Below are positions 22,464 through 31,471 of a DNA stretch of 64,000 bases, piece by piece; the first letter of the stretch is position 1; each line of letters begins with the position of its first letter. The notes under the pieces were generated by a model, which was not told where the DNA came from, did no database searches, and worked only from the letters and a program-made list of their open reading frames with translations. The translations under genes were made by a program, and so were the position numbers. Origin of the DNA: Streptomyces sp. NBC_01296 (GTDB lineage: Bacteria; Actinomycetota; Actinomycetes; Streptomycetales; Streptomycetaceae); the NCBI RefSeq assembly GCF_035984415.1, contig NZ_CP130720.1, positions 5,084,001 through 5,148,000 of the forward strand, read 5' to 3'.

Positions 22464-24551
22464 GTGGCAGCGGCGGAGCGCGACAGATCCGAGCAGGGCC
22501 GGCGGGACCCTGTGACCGGGCCCGGGGAGCGGCTCGCGCTCAACGGCATGGGCAGCTTCGAGTGGGACCTGGAGGCCGGGACGCTGCTGCTGGACGCGGC
22601 CGGGCTCGTGGTCTTCGACCTCGAGCGGGAGGAGTTCGGCGACACCCCGGAGGGGCTGGGGCTGCGGATCCCCGCCGGCGACAGTGCCCTGCTGGCGGAA
22701 TCCACGCAGGCCGCCCTGGACGGCGGCGCGGAGACGTACGGCTCGTACTTCACGGTGCAGCGGCGCGACGGCGTCGACCAGTGGACGCACACGCAGGGCC
22801 GGATCATGCGGGATCCCGACGGGCGGCCCCAGCGGATCATCGGGATCGTGCGGGACGCGACGGCCGAGCTCGCGCACGCCACCATCCTGCGCAAGCTGGA
22901 GTCGGCGCGGGCCCAGCAGGCCACCATCGTGCAGCGGACGACGGAGGCGCTGTCGCGGGCGGTGACCGTGGACGACGTCACGGCCACGCTGACCGGGGCG
23001 GGAGCCCTGGAGCGGCTCGGTGCCGACGGGCTGGCCCTGGGGCTGGTCGAGAACGGCGCCATCAAGATCATCGCGCTGAGCGGGGAGTCGCTGGAGATCC
23101 TCAGCGAGCGGAAGTTCACCCGGCTGGACGGCTCGCTGCCGCTCTCGCAGGCGGTGCTCACCCGCAAGGCGCGCTTCGTCACCTCCCTCACCGACCTGGC
23201 GGGTGAGTTCCCGCTGCTCGCGGACTACCTGCGCCGGATCCGCTTCGACGCCGCCGCCTACCTGCCGCTGATCGCCCAGGCCAAGGCCATCGGCGGGCTC
23301 GTGCTGTTCTACCGGCGGCGCAGCGAGTTCAGCCCGGAGGAGCGCAACCTGTGCCTGGGCCTGGCCGGCATCGTGGCGCAGTCCCTCCAGCGGGCCCTCC
23401 TGTTCGACCAGGAGCGGGAGTTCGCGACCGGCCTGCAGGCCTCGATGCTGCCGCGCCGGATCCCGGAGATCAGCGGCGGCGAGATCGCGGTCCGCTACCA
23501 CTCCGCGTGGAGCGGGCGGGAGGTCGGCGGGGACTGGTACGACGTGATCGCGCTGCCCCGCGACCGGGTCGGCATCGTCGTGGGCGACGTACAGGGCCAC
23601 GACACGCACGCGGCGGCGATCATGGGCCAGCTGCGGATCGCGCTGCGGGCGTACGCGGGGGAGGGGCATCCGCCGTCGACCGTGCTGGCCCGGGCCTCGC
23701 GCTTCCTGGCCGAACTGGACACCGAGCGCTTCGCGACCTGCATGTACGCACAGGTGGACCTGGAGACCGGCGGTGTACGGGCGGTCCGCGCGGGCCATCT
23801 CGGGCCGCTGATCCGGCACACGGACGGACGCACGGGCTGGCCCAACGTGCGCGGCGGGCTGCCGCTCGGCCTGGCCTCGGTCTTCGAACAGGAGGACTTT
23901 CCCGAGACCCGGCTCGACCTGGTCCCCGGGGAGACGCTGGTGCTGTGCACCGACGGCCTGGTGGAGGAGCCCGGTACGGCCATCACCCAGGGCATGGAGG
24001 CCCTCTCGCACGCCGTGCGCAGCGGGCCGCAGGAGGCCGGGGCGCTCGCCGACCACCTCTCGGACCGGCTCTGGGAGCGCTGGGGCTCCGGCGACGACGT
24101 GGCCCTGCTCGTGCTGCGCAGGGCCCCCGACCCGGGCACCCACCGGGCCCCGCGGATCCACCAGTACATCCACCAGGCGGACCCGGAGGGTCTCTCGGAG
24201 GCCCGCTACGCCCTGCGCCAGGCGCTGCGCGACTGGGGCATGCCGGAGCTCGCCGACGACGTGGAACTGGCCGCCGGCGAACTGCTGGTCAACGCCCTGC
24301 TGCACACGGACGGCGGGGCGGTGCTGACCATGGAGGTGCTGCCGGAGCCGGTCCGGCGGATCCGGCTGTGGGTGAAGGACCGCTCCAGCGTCTGGCCGCG
24401 CCGGCGCACCCCGGGCGAGGCCGCCACCACCGGGCGCGGGCTGCTGCTGGTGGACGCGCTGGCCACGCACTGGGGAGTGGAGTCCCGGGGTGACGGCAAG
24501 GCCGTGTGGTGCGAGTTCGACGTCGCGGGCAGCGTCCGGAGCATGGGGTGA
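22464..24551 (+). CDS. PAS-GAF-PP2C (SpoIIE)-HATPase regulatory phosphatase
   Basis: A 695-residue signalling protein with four domains. A PAS-like domain is at about 20-130 (GSFEWDLEAGTLLLDAAGL; PQRIIGIVRDATAELAHA). A GAF domain is at about 150-300. A SpoIIE-type PP2C phosphatase is at about 320-530 (VGGDWYDVIALP; GDVQGHDTHAAAIMGQLR; CTDGLVEEP; SGDDVALLV). An anti-sigma-factor-type HATPase is at about 555-690 (VELAAGELLVNALLHT; GRGLLLVDALATHWG). Such proteins set the phosphorylation state of anti-sigma-factor antagonists in partner-switching. The start taken is GTG 22464 just after AGGTGG; upstream in-frame codons overlap the previous gene. Confidence 0.92.
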   Translation: MAAAERDRSEQGRRDPVTGPGERLALNGMGSFEWDLEAGTLLLDAAGLVVFDLEREEFGDTPEGLGLRIPAGDSALLAESTQAALDGGAETYGSYFTVQRRDGVDQWTHTQGRIMRDPDGRPQRIIGIVRDATAELAHATILRKLESARAQQATIVQRTTEALSRAVTVDDVTATLTGAGALERLGADGLALGLVENGAIKIIALSGESLEILSERKFTRLDGSLPLSQAVLTRKARFVTSLTDLAGEFPLLADYLRRIRFDAAAYLPLIAQAKAIGGLVLFYRRRSEFSPEERNLCLGLAGIVAQSLQRALLFDQEREFATGLQASMLPRRIPEISGGEIAVRYHSAWSGREVGGDWYDVIALPRDRVGIVVGDVQGHDTHAAAIMGQLRIALRAYAGEGHPPSTVLARASRFLAELDTERFATCMYAQVDLETGGVRAVRAGHLGPLIRHTDGRTGWPNVRGGLPLGLASVFEQEDFPETRLDLVPGETLVLCTDGLVEEPGTAITQGMEALSHAVRSGPQEAGALADHLSDRLWERWGSGDDVALLVLRRAPDPGTHRAPRIHQYIHQADPEGLSEARYALRQALRDWGMPELADDVELAAGELLVNALLHTDGGAVLTMEVLPEPVRRIRLWVKDRSSVWPRRRTPGEAATTGRGLLLVDALATHWGVESRGDGKAVWCEFDVAGSVRSMG

Positions 24552-24652
24552 CGGGCACGGGGGGTGACAGGCGCGGAGTGACCGGATGGTCACGCCGAGT
24601 TGTGGGATGGCGGGGGTGGAGTGATGATGCGGTCCATGGAACGGACGACCGC

Positions 24653-24850
24653 ATGGACACGGATCCTGCCGTGCCCCGGCTGAACAAGCGGCCGGGCAGG
24701 GGCGCCACGACCGCTCTGCTCGCGCTGCTCCTGGTGGCCGTCGGGGTCCCGACGGCCGCGCACCGTACGACGGGGCGCCCGCATCCCGATACCGGCTGCC
24801 GGACCGTTGCGTTCATGTCGATGACCGGCGTGGCGCCCGCCTGCCGGTAG
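24653..24850 (+). CDS. Putative small exported or membrane protein, 65 residues
   Basis: ATG 24653 opens a 65-residue frame with a basic stretch (RLNKRPGRG), one hydrophobic segment (ATTALLALLLVAVGVPTAA) and a short tail with two cysteines (DTGCRTVAFMSMTGVAPACR). This looks like a signal peptide followed by a tiny mature peptide. The ribosome site is weak (GGAACGG about 8 bases upstream) and there is no neighbour support, so it may be non-coding. No family recognised. Confidence 0.4.
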   Translation: MDTDPAVPRLNKRPGRGATTALLALLLVAVGVPTAAHRTTGRPHPDTGCRTVAFMSMTGVAPACR

Positions 24851-24885
24851 CGGCGGCTACCGGCCCCGGGCCGGGTCGGGCCGGG

Positions 24886-25329
24886 TCAGCGGTGCCTGGC
24901 CTCCAGCTGGACGTCCCGCTCCGTCTGCGCCAGGTAGGACACGCGCAGGGTCATCTGGGAGTGCAGGCTCGCCGACTGGAGCCGGGCCTCCACGCCGGCC
25001 GCACCCGGGTGCACGTCGGGGGTCAGGCGCAGCGAGGTGCCGGCGGACCAGTCGTGCTCCGCCCCGTCGCAGACGGCCTCCCCGCCGCCGAAGCCCAGGC
25101 GGGTTCCGTCCTGCACGAGGGTGACCTGGATCTGCACTCCACGGGGTGACGAGGGCCGGCACGTGTAGGTGCCGAACAGGGTGACGTGGCCGTCGTCGGA
25201 GATGTGACCGAATTTCTGTACGGAAATCTCATCGCCGTGGGACCGGGCCCCGGCGGGAGTGGTGAATACGGTGGCCGCGGCCAGCGCGGAAAGCACGGTG
25301 ACGGCCAGCCGGCGGGTGGAAACGCGCAT
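24886..25329 (-). CDS. DUF6299-like secreted protein
   Basis: A 147-residue exported protein. The signal peptide spans residues 1-29 (LAVTVLSALAAATVFTTPAG). The mature part opens with ISVQKFGHISDDGHVTLFGTYTC, ending in a cysteine that should pair with the later AVCDGAEHDW. This matches what I recall of the Streptomyces DUF6299 family, small secreted proteins with a beta-sandwich look and unknown role. ATG 25329 follows GGAGG by 6 bases. It is divergent from the lipoprotein gene at 25493, and the 163-bp region between is the likely promoter area. There is no anchor signal, so it is released or loosely bound to the cell surface. Confidence 0.75.
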   Translation of the reverse strand: MRVSTRRLAVTVLSALAAATVFTTPAGARSHGDEISVQKFGHISDDGHVTLFGTYTCRPSSPRGVQIQVTLVQDGTRLGFGGGEAVCDGAEHDWSAGTSLRLTPDVHPGAAGVEARLQSASLHSQMTLRVSYLAQTERDVQLEARHR

Positions 25330-25492
25330 GAATCCTCCATGGGGGGTGGGTCGGCACAAAAGCGCCGAAACGCATTGTGCTGGCAGATGGCGGGCAACTC
25401 CTTCCGCACACTCGTGTCGGTGTGTGCAATTGCCCGCTCGGGCGCGTGAGACTGGCCGGAATACCTCCCGAAGGTCCCCGAAGGGATCACGT

Positions 25493-26098
25493 ATGCGCCA
25501 GTCCGCTTCCGTCCTCGCCGCCGCTCTCCTGCCCCTTCTGCTGTTCGGTGCCACGGCCTGTTCCGACGCCCCCGAGGGAGCTGCGCTCGCCCCGGCCGCG
25601 GCGCCCGCCGTCCCGGTGGACGACGGCGCGCCGGGCGCCGAGGAGGACCCGGCCGCCGCGGCCCCGGGGGCGGCCCAGGCCGCGAAGGATGCCCATGTGG
25701 GTGACTCCGTACGGGTCCACGGCCGCCAGATGGGGCGGCACCTCCAGGCCGTGCTCACCGCGTACGTCGACCCCGCGGTCAGCGTGGAGAAGGACTACGC
25801 GCCACCCGCGGGCAAGCGCTGGGTGGCCGCCTCGATGTCGTTCGTCAACGTCGGCGGCGCCTCGTACGGGGCCCTCGGGCGCATGTGGGCGTACGACAGC
25901 GCGGGGGGTCGCCACCCGGTGGCGGCGACCGGCGAACTGACCACGGGCAAACCGCTCGTCTTCGATTCCCTCGCCGTCGGTGAGCGGGCCGAGGGGTGGG
26001 TGGTGTTCGAAATCCCGGAAAAGGCGCGCATTGTGCGTCTCCAGTATCAGGACGCGAACATGCAGGCGAATTCCGGAGAGGGATTCTGGGCCGTCTAG
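25493..26098 (+). CDS. DUF4352-like lipoprotein
   Basis: A 201-residue lipoprotein. The signal sequence ends in a lipobox, LFGATAC, with Cys20 as the likely lipidated residue. A low-complexity Ala/Pro/Glu linker follows (about 22-63). The C-terminal domain has YAPPAGKRWVAASMSFVNVG, TGKPLVFDSLAVGERAEGWV and VFEIPEKARIVRLQY, the pattern of the immunoglobulin-like DUF4352/telomeric-repeat-binding-like extracellular domain. ATG 25493 follows AAGGGA by 6 bases. It should sit on the outer face of the membrane. Function unknown; such proteins often accompany signalling systems, but none is adjacent here. Confidence 0.82.
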   Translation: MRQSASVLAAALLPLLLFGATACSDAPEGAALAPAAAPAVPVDDGAPGAEEDPAAAAPGAAQAAKDAHVGDSVRVHGRQMGRHLQAVLTAYVDPAVSVEKDYAPPAGKRWVAASMSFVNVGGASYGALGRMWAYDSAGGRHPVAATGELTTGKPLVFDSLAVGERAEGWVVFEIPEKARIVRLQYQDANMQANSGEGFWAV

Positions 26099-26154
26099 CC
26101 CGCCCGGGTGAAAGGCCTGAAAGGGTCGCGGGAGAGACCACTAGGGTGCGGCGC

Positions 26155-26646
26155 ATGACTTCAACTCAAGCCGAAATCGACCGGTCCCAGCTCGGCACCC
26201 TTTCCGTGCTCGCCTGGATCGGCGACCCCTCCGAGGGCCACGACATCCCGTACCTGCTCGCCTACACCCTCGGCGACGGTCCGCAGGGGCGGGAGGCCGG
26301 GGAGAAGGCCGCCCGCGGGCTGCTGGAGGAGATCGGCCTGCCCATCGGTGACGTGGTCATGGACGGCACCCGCAACCCGGCGGCCTTCCCGGTGCAGATC
26401 GTGCTGGCGGACAACCAGGTCGCGCTGACCCTGCCCGGGTTGAACGCGACCTGCACCGCCCCGGACGAGTGGGTCGCCGCGGCGAACGAGAGCGGCCAGG
26501 CCTACTTCCTGTTCGCCACGCGCGCCTGGCCCGAGGCCGTCCCGGGCCAGCCGGTCGAGCCGAAGACCCTCCAGGAGTTCGCCGGGGACGAGGCCGTGCT
26601 CACGGGCAGCGCCCACTGCGTGCTCGCGGTCCGGCGCCTGCAGTAG
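26155..26646 (+). CDS. DUF5949 family protein
   Basis: A 163-residue protein: MTSTQAEIDRSQLGTLSVLA, SEGHDIPYLLAYTLGDGPQG, LADNQVALTLPGLNATCTAP and QAYFLFATRAWPEAVPGQPV. I recall this composition and length for the Streptomyces DUF5949 family of unknown function. There is no signal peptide or transmembrane segment, so it is probably cytoplasmic. ATG 26155 lies 57 bases after the lipoprotein stop with a weak AGGG site. It may be in the same transcript as the lipoprotein. The next gene is convergent (P450). Confidence 0.8.
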   Translation: MTSTQAEIDRSQLGTLSVLAWIGDPSEGHDIPYLLAYTLGDGPQGREAGEKAARGLLEEIGLPIGDVVMDGTRNPAAFPVQIVLADNQVALTLPGLNATCTAPDEWVAAANESGQAYFLFATRAWPEAVPGQPVEPKTLQEFAGDEAVLTGSAHCVLAVRRLQ

Positions 26647-26742
26647 CAGGCCCCCGGGACGGAGCCCCCGCTCCGGCCGCCGGGCTCCCAGCCTGCCCGG
26701 TGGCCGGTCTCCCCTCCCGGGGACCTGCGGGACCCGGGGGCC

Positions 26743-28011
26743 CTACGGGCGTTCGAAGGCGAAGCGGAGCGAGCGGACGCGGTTGTCGAAGTTCGAGCCC
26801 GCCAGGTCCGGCAGCCCCACCGCCCGCAGTCCGACCGGACGGGTCAGCAGTTCGCGGAACAGGGCCTTCATCTCCACCCGGGCCAGGTGCGCGCCCAGGC
26901 AGAAGTGCGGGCCTCCGCCGCCGAAGCCCAGGTGCGGATTGGGCGAGCGGGTGATGTCGAAGGCGTCCGGGTCGGGGAAGACGGCCTCGTCGCGGTTGGC
27001 GGACGCGTAGTACAGCACCACCTTGTCGCCGGGCCGGAACAGGTGCCCGCCCAGGGTGTGTTCGGCGGCCACCGTCCGGCGGAACTGGATGATCGGCGTC
27101 GAGTGCCGGATCATCTCGTCCACCGCGCCGTCCGCGTACGTCTCGAAGTCCCCGAGCAGCAGGTCCCGTTGCTCTGGATGGTCGGTCAGCAGGGTCAGCC
27201 CGTGGGTGATCGCGTTGCGCGTGGTCTCCACCCCGGCCACCATCAGCAGCGAGAAGAACGCGCCGAGCTGGCGGGCGTTCAGCGCCTGCCCGTCCACATC
27301 GGCGCAGACCAGCGCCGAGATCAGGTCGTCGGTGGGGTGCTTGCGCCGCTCCCGGCCGATGCCCGCGACCATCCGCTGCATCTTGGCCAGGGCCCGCAGC
27401 CCGCGACCGGGCATCCGCAGCCGCGAGGCCAGGCCCCGCTCGACGCCGATGTTCTCCGAGGCGTGGTTGACGCGGTCGGCGATCTCGGCGCGGTAGCGCT
27501 CCGGGATGCCCATCATGTTGCAGATGACCTCGAGCGGCAGCCGCGAGGCCACGGCCGAGACGAACTCGTCGGGCTCGTCCGCCAGTACGTCGTCCACGAT
27601 CCGGGCGGCCACCGCGTGGATGTCCTGCTCGGCCGCCGCCAGCAGCCGCGGTGTGAACGCCCGCTGCACGATCTTGCGCAGCTGTGCGTGGTCGGCGCCG
27701 TCCAGGTTGACCATCGAGTCCCCGAACAGCGCCCGCACCCACCGGGCCGGCTCGGGCGTGGTCACGCCGGGCGCGCTGGCGAACACCTTGGGGAGCCGGC
27801 TCGCCTCCTGTACGTCCGCGTGCCGTACGAGGGCCCAGTGCCCGCGGCCCTTGCCCTCGGGCACGTAGACCGGGGACTCCAGCGCCCGCAGCCGGGCGAA
27901 CGCCGCGAGCCGGGCCGCCGGGGGTTGCTGCCAGAACGCCGGGTCGGCGAGCTCCCCGTACTCCGCCACCGCCGCGCCCGTGTCCGCGTACCGCTGTACC
28001 GGGACCTTCAT
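26743..28011 (-). CDS. Cytochrome P450
   Basis: A 422-residue soluble bacterial P450. The heme-ligand motif FGGGGPHFCLGAHLAR puts the thiolate Cys at 371. The I-helix MVAGVETTRN carries the ET pair for oxygen activation, and the K-helix ExxR is in DEMIRHS. The C-helix motif DHAQLRKIVQRAFTP is also present. It should hydroxylate or epoxidise a small molecule using external ferredoxin and reductase; neither is encoded next to it. The FGGGGPHFCLG form and the ASENIGVE segment resemble CYP families that act on lipids or sterols, which is only a hint. ATG 28011 follows GGGAGAAG. It is upstream-adjacent to ltrA on the same strand (63-base gap). Confidence 0.95.
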   Translation of the reverse strand: MKVPVQRYADTGAAVAEYGELADPAFWQQPPAARLAAFARLRALESPVYVPEGKGRGHWALVRHADVQEASRLPKVFASAPGVTTPEPARWVRALFGDSMVNLDGADHAQLRKIVQRAFTPRLLAAAEQDIHAVAARIVDDVLADEPDEFVSAVASRLPLEVICNMMGIPERYRAEIADRVNHASENIGVERGLASRLRMPGRGLRALAKMQRMVAGIGRERRKHPTDDLISALVCADVDGQALNARQLGAFFSLLMVAGVETTRNAITHGLTLLTDHPEQRDLLLGDFETYADGAVDEMIRHSTPIIQFRRTVAAEHTLGGHLFRPGDKVVLYYASANRDEAVFPDPDAFDITRSPNPHLGFGGGGPHFCLGAHLARVEMKALFRELLTRPVGLRAVGLPDLAGSNFDNRVRSLRFAFERP

Positions 28012-28074
28012 CGTTTCTTCTCCCTGTCGCCGGCGCGCTCGCCCTGGCCGCCGCGGCCACGGCGCCCGCCGTCC

Positions 28075-29229
28075 TCACGCACCAGAACGCTCCCGGTGGG
28101 CCAAGGTCACGCCCACCGCAACGGAGGCCGAGGCGACCAGCCCGGCCCAGAGCACTGCCTGCGCGCCGGTCCACGCGCAGGCGAGGATGGCCAGCGCCGT
28201 GAGCGGCAGCACCAGCTGCTGGGCGGCGCCCCGCTTGAAGTGGCGGGAGTGCAGGAGCCAGACGAAGGCCAGGAAGAGCGCTGCCGGGATGCACACCGCG
28301 AGATGGGCGGACAGGGCCGAGATGTGGGCCTTGCCGACCGCGTGCTCGATCGCCACTTCGAGGCCGGCCCCGATGGCGGCGGCCGAGGCGAAGATCACGT
28401 AGTGCCCGTACCCCCACGGGATGGCCTCGCGATTGCCCCGCAGCCGGTCGTGCGCGGGAACGGCGAAGTAGATCCACCAGGCCGCGAAGACCAGCAGCAG
28501 TCCGCCGGCGGCGATCGGCAGCAGCTCGCCCAGCGCCTCGTGCTCGTCGATCGCCGACTGGACCGCGACCGTGCTGGCGGCGATGGTCTCGCCGAGCACG
28601 ATGATGGTGAACAGGCCGTACCGCTCGGCGATGTGGTGCGGATGCCACTGGGTCTGGTAGCTGCGCTCGGCGACGGCCGGAATCAGCAGCTCGACCATCA
28701 CGAGGGTCAGGAACAGCCACCTGCGGGAGTGCTCGGGGGCGGCGAGCAGCGCCACCCAGCCGGCCTGGCAGACCAGCAGGCCGATCGCGTACGTGAGCGC
28801 GGTGCGCCGGGCCGGCCCCTGCTCCCCGGCGGCGGCGCGCAGCCACTGCAGGGTGAGCGCGAGCCGCATCACCACGTAGCCGAGGACGCAGATGGTCCAA
28901 TTGTTGTCGTTGAAGGCGCGCGGGATCCCGGCCGAGTAGATGAGCACACCGGCGATCTGCACGAGGGTCGCGATCCGGTACGGGACGTCGTCGACGTCGT
29001 AGGCAGAGGCGAACCACGTGAAGTTCATCCAGGCCCACCACACCCCGAAGAACACGAAGAGGTAGCCGGTGATGCCGGCGCCGAAATGGCCCTCGGCGAG
29101 CGCGTGGACGAGCTGCCGGCCGGCCTGCGCCACGGCGACGACGAAGCAGAGGTCGAAGAACAGCTCCAGCGGGGTCGAGGCCCGGTGGCTCTCGTGCCGG
29201 CTGCGGGAGGTCATCGGTACGTACGTCAT
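28075..29229 (-). CDS. ltrA: Low temperature requirement protein A (LtrA) family membrane protein
   Basis: A 384-residue protein with about ten transmembrane helices and the LtrA signature TPLELFFDLCFVVAVAQAGR near the N-terminus. IIVLGETIAAS in the middle and a GYGHYVIFASAAAIGAGLEV helix with a conserved His and Glu also match. LtrA was named from a cold-sensitive Listeria mutant; its transport substrate is still unclear. ATG 29229 or ATG 29214 may be the start; both give the same first helix. It is divergent from the NarK unit and lies upstream of the P450 on the same strand. Confidence 0.9.
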   Translation of the reverse strand: MTYVPMTSRSRHESHRASTPLELFFDLCFVVAVAQAGRQLVHALAEGHFGAGITGYLFVFFGVWWAWMNFTWFASAYDVDDVPYRIATLVQIAGVLIYSAGIPRAFNDNNWTICVLGYVVMRLALTLQWLRAAAGEQGPARRTALTYAIGLLVCQAGWVALLAAPEHSRRWLFLTLVMVELLIPAVAERSYQTQWHPHHIAERYGLFTIIVLGETIAASTVAVQSAIDEHEALGELLPIAAGGLLLVFAAWWIYFAVPAHDRLRGNREAIPWGYGHYVIFASAAAIGAGLEVAIEHAVGKAHISALSAHLAVCIPAALFLAFVWLLHSRHFKRGAAQQLVLPLTALAILACAWTGAQAVLWAGLVASASVAVGVTLAHRERSGA

Positions 29230-29446
29230 ACCGCCAGGACATCAGCCGTACGCCGGCCGGCAGGCGAGGCGCGCAGGCGCCCGATCCGGCGCCGGGTGCG
29301 CCGACAAGCCGGGCGGGAGTGTTGCACACCCGCGTACCCGGCGGCCGTGAAGACCGCCGTCTGAGCCGTCCGGGCCTCACCCGTCCGGCCCACCCACAAC
29401 TCCCTCATAACGGGCCCACACTGTGCATACCGCCTAGCGTGGTGCT

Positions 29447-29730
29447 GTGTCCGAGCCCTCAGACGTCCTCGCGGCCGAGCCGCCGCCCCCGCCCGTGCCT
29501 CCGCGTCCGACCGAGCCGCCGGGGGCCGGGACCCTCCCGCCGGCCGGGAGGTCGGTCTCCGTCTGACCCTGGCCCTCACCGTCGTGATCGGCCAGCTCTG
29601 GGCGCTCACGGTGACCGTCGACGAGTGGATGGAGGGCAACACCGGCACGGCCTGGTGGGGGGCGGGATTCCTGGTCCTTTCCTTCCTCGCCGTGCTGGGA
29701 CTGTGGCTCCTCGACCCGAAGGACCGATGA
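29447..29730 (+). pseudogene. Small two-helix membrane protein gene with apparent -1 frameshift, coupled to the nitrate transporter
   Basis: GTG 29447 opens a frame with typical high-GC codons (VSEPSDVLAAEPPPPPVPPR ...) that ends at TGA 29564-29566. The adjacent frame, with no ATG, GTG or TTG start of its own before the first helix, then encodes REVGLRLTLALTVVIGQLWA, a second helix GAGFLVLSFLAVLGLWLLDP and KDR-stop at 29728-29730. Joining the two with a -1 shift near 29545-29560 gives about 94 residues: a Pro-rich N-terminus and two helices. Its stop overlaps the transporter start (ATGA). Either the gene is disrupted, the assembly has an indel in the G/C runs, or translation shifts frame. Confidence 0.6.
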
Positions 29731-31166
29731 CCATGTCCACGCCGACGCCCACGCCCGTTCCGTCCCCGGTGCGCTCCCAGCGCCGGGAGAGCTACCGGCC
29801 CGGTGCCACCATCGGCGACTGGCGGCCCGAGGACGAGGACTTCTGGCAGTCCACCGGCCGGACGGTCGCCCGGCGCAACCTCTGGGTCTCCGTCCCCGCG
29901 CTGATGCTCGGCTTCGTGGTCTGGCAGGTCTGGTCGGTCACCGTGGTCAGACTGAACGACGTGGGCTTCGGCTTCTCCAAGTCGCAGCTGTTCTGGCTGA
30001 CCGCCATCCCCGGCCTCACCGGCGGCACCTTCCGGATCCTGTACACCTTCATCGGGCCGAACTTCGGCGAGCGGAAGTTCACCGCGTTCAGCACGGTCAT
30101 CCTGGTCGTGCCCATGTTGTGGCTGGGCTTCGCACTCCAGGACACCGGCACCCCGTACGGGGAGCTGGCCCTGATCGCGGCCGTCTGCGGTATCGGCGGC
30201 GCCAACTTCGCCTCTTCGATGGCGAACATCGGCTTCTTCTTCCCCAAGCGGGAGAAGGGCAGCGCCAACGGCCTCAACGGCGGCCTCGGCAATCTCGGTG
30301 TGAGCGTGGTCCAGCTCGTCGCCCCGCTGGTGGTCACCGCCGCCGTGCTGGGCGCACCGGCGGGCCGCCCGCAGCACGACGCGAAGGCGAACACCGACAT
30401 CTGGCTCCAGAACGGCGCGTTCCTCTGGGTGCCGCTGCTGGTGGTCATGGCGCTGCTCGCCTGGTTCCTGATGAACGACCTCAGGGTGTCCGCGGCCCCC
30501 TTCAGCCAGCAGAAGGTCATCTTCAAGCGCAAGCACAACTGGCTGATGACCTGGCTCTACGTCGGCACCTTCGGGTCGTTCATCGGTTTCGCCGCCGGCC
30601 TGCCCCTGCTGATCAAGAACAACTTCGAGGCGCAGGGCCACCAGGCCACCACCTATGCCTGGATCGGCCCGTTCGTCGGCGCGCTCATGCGGTGGGCCGG
30701 CGGCCGGCTCTCCGACAGGATCGGCGGAGCCAGGGTCACCATGCTGTCCTTCGCCGGCATGGCCGCGGCGCTGGCCGTGGTGATCTTCGCGCTGCCCTCG
30801 GACGGCCACCAGGGCAGCTTCTGGGCGTTCCTCACCGGCTTCCTCGCCGCCTTCGCCTTCTCCGGGCTGGGCAACGGATCGACCTTCCGGCAGATTCCGG
30901 TGATCTTCCGGGACCAGCACATGCGGGACGCCGAGGGGAAGGGGCCGCAGGCGCAGGCCGCAGCGTTGAAGCAGTCGGAGAGGGAGGCGGGCGCCGTCAC
31001 CGGCTTCTCCTCCGCCATCGCCGCCTACGGGTTCTTCTTCATCCCCGCCATGTTCGCGGCCATGGCCGTCACGAACGCCCTGTGCCTCTTCATCGGCTTC
31101 TATGCGACCTGCCTGGCCGTGTGCTGGTGGTTCTACGCCCGCAAGGGCGCCGAGGCTCCCAGCTGA
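29727..31166 (+). CDS. narK: NarK-type nitrate/nitrite transporter (MFS)
   Basis: A 479-residue major facilitator with 12 predicted helices. The nitrate signatures are present: GIGGANFASSMANIGFFFPK in helix 5 and GFLAAFAFSGLGNGSTFRQI in helix 11. There is a conserved Arg in GLTGGTFRILYTFIGPNFGE. It should move nitrate in or nitrite out. The N-terminal ~60 residues are Thr/Pro-rich. ATG 29727 overlaps the small membrane gene's stop; ATG 29733 has a better distance to AAGGA. No nitrate reductase genes are in the window. GDWRPEDEDFWQSTGR near the N-terminus is typical of actinobacterial NarK2-like proteins. Confidence 0.92.
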   Translation: MTMSTPTPTPVPSPVRSQRRESYRPGATIGDWRPEDEDFWQSTGRTVARRNLWVSVPALMLGFVVWQVWSVTVVRLNDVGFGFSKSQLFWLTAIPGLTGGTFRILYTFIGPNFGERKFTAFSTVILVVPMLWLGFALQDTGTPYGELALIAAVCGIGGANFASSMANIGFFFPKREKGSANGLNGGLGNLGVSVVQLVAPLVVTAAVLGAPAGRPQHDAKANTDIWLQNGAFLWVPLLVVMALLAWFLMNDLRVSAAPFSQQKVIFKRKHNWLMTWLYVGTFGSFIGFAAGLPLLIKNNFEAQGHQATTYAWIGPFVGALMRWAGGRLSDRIGGARVTMLSFAGMAAALAVVIFALPSDGHQGSFWAFLTGFLAAFAFSGLGNGSTFRQIPVIFRDQHMRDAEGKGPQAQAAALKQSEREAGAVTGFSSAIAAYGFFFIPAMFAAMAVTNALCLFIGFYATCLAVCWWFYARKGAEAPS

Positions 31167-31245
31167 CCCCGCGCCGGGGCCGGTGCCCGGGCGAGAGCCG
31201 GGGCGGGGCCGGAGGGCGGGCCGGGAGCGGCCGTACCCTGGAGGC

Positions 31246-31467
31246 ATGAGCACCGCCCCCGCCTCCGACCCGCAGTCCTCGCAGCCCGCCTCCCGGCCCG
31301 AGGCCGCGCCCGCGGCGAAGCCCAGGCCCCGGCTCGTCTTCGACGACCCGCTGGACCAGCAGTCCGCGGACGACACCGACCGCGGTTGGGGCGAGCGGCA
31401 GCCCGCCGGCGGGAGCACCGCAGACCTGGCCCGCTTCCTCGACGAGAAGCCGCCGCACCACATCTGA
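31246..31467 (+). CDS. Conserved small hypothetical protein, 73 residues
   Basis: A short acidic protein with a Ser/Pro/Ala-rich N-terminus and a more ordered C-terminal half: PRLVFDDPLDQQSADDTDRG, WGERQPAGG and STADLARFLDEKPPHHI. There is no membrane segment. ATG 31246 has CTGGAGG at 4-10 bases upstream, a strong site. I recall similar small proteins downstream of transporters or near mscL in other Streptomyces, with no known function. It is convergent with mscL with only 4 bases between stops. Confidence 0.75.
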   Translation: MSTAPASDPQSSQPASRPEAAPAAKPRPRLVFDDPLDQQSADDTDRGWGERQPAGGSTADLARFLDEKPPHHI

Positions 31468-31471
31468 CCTG

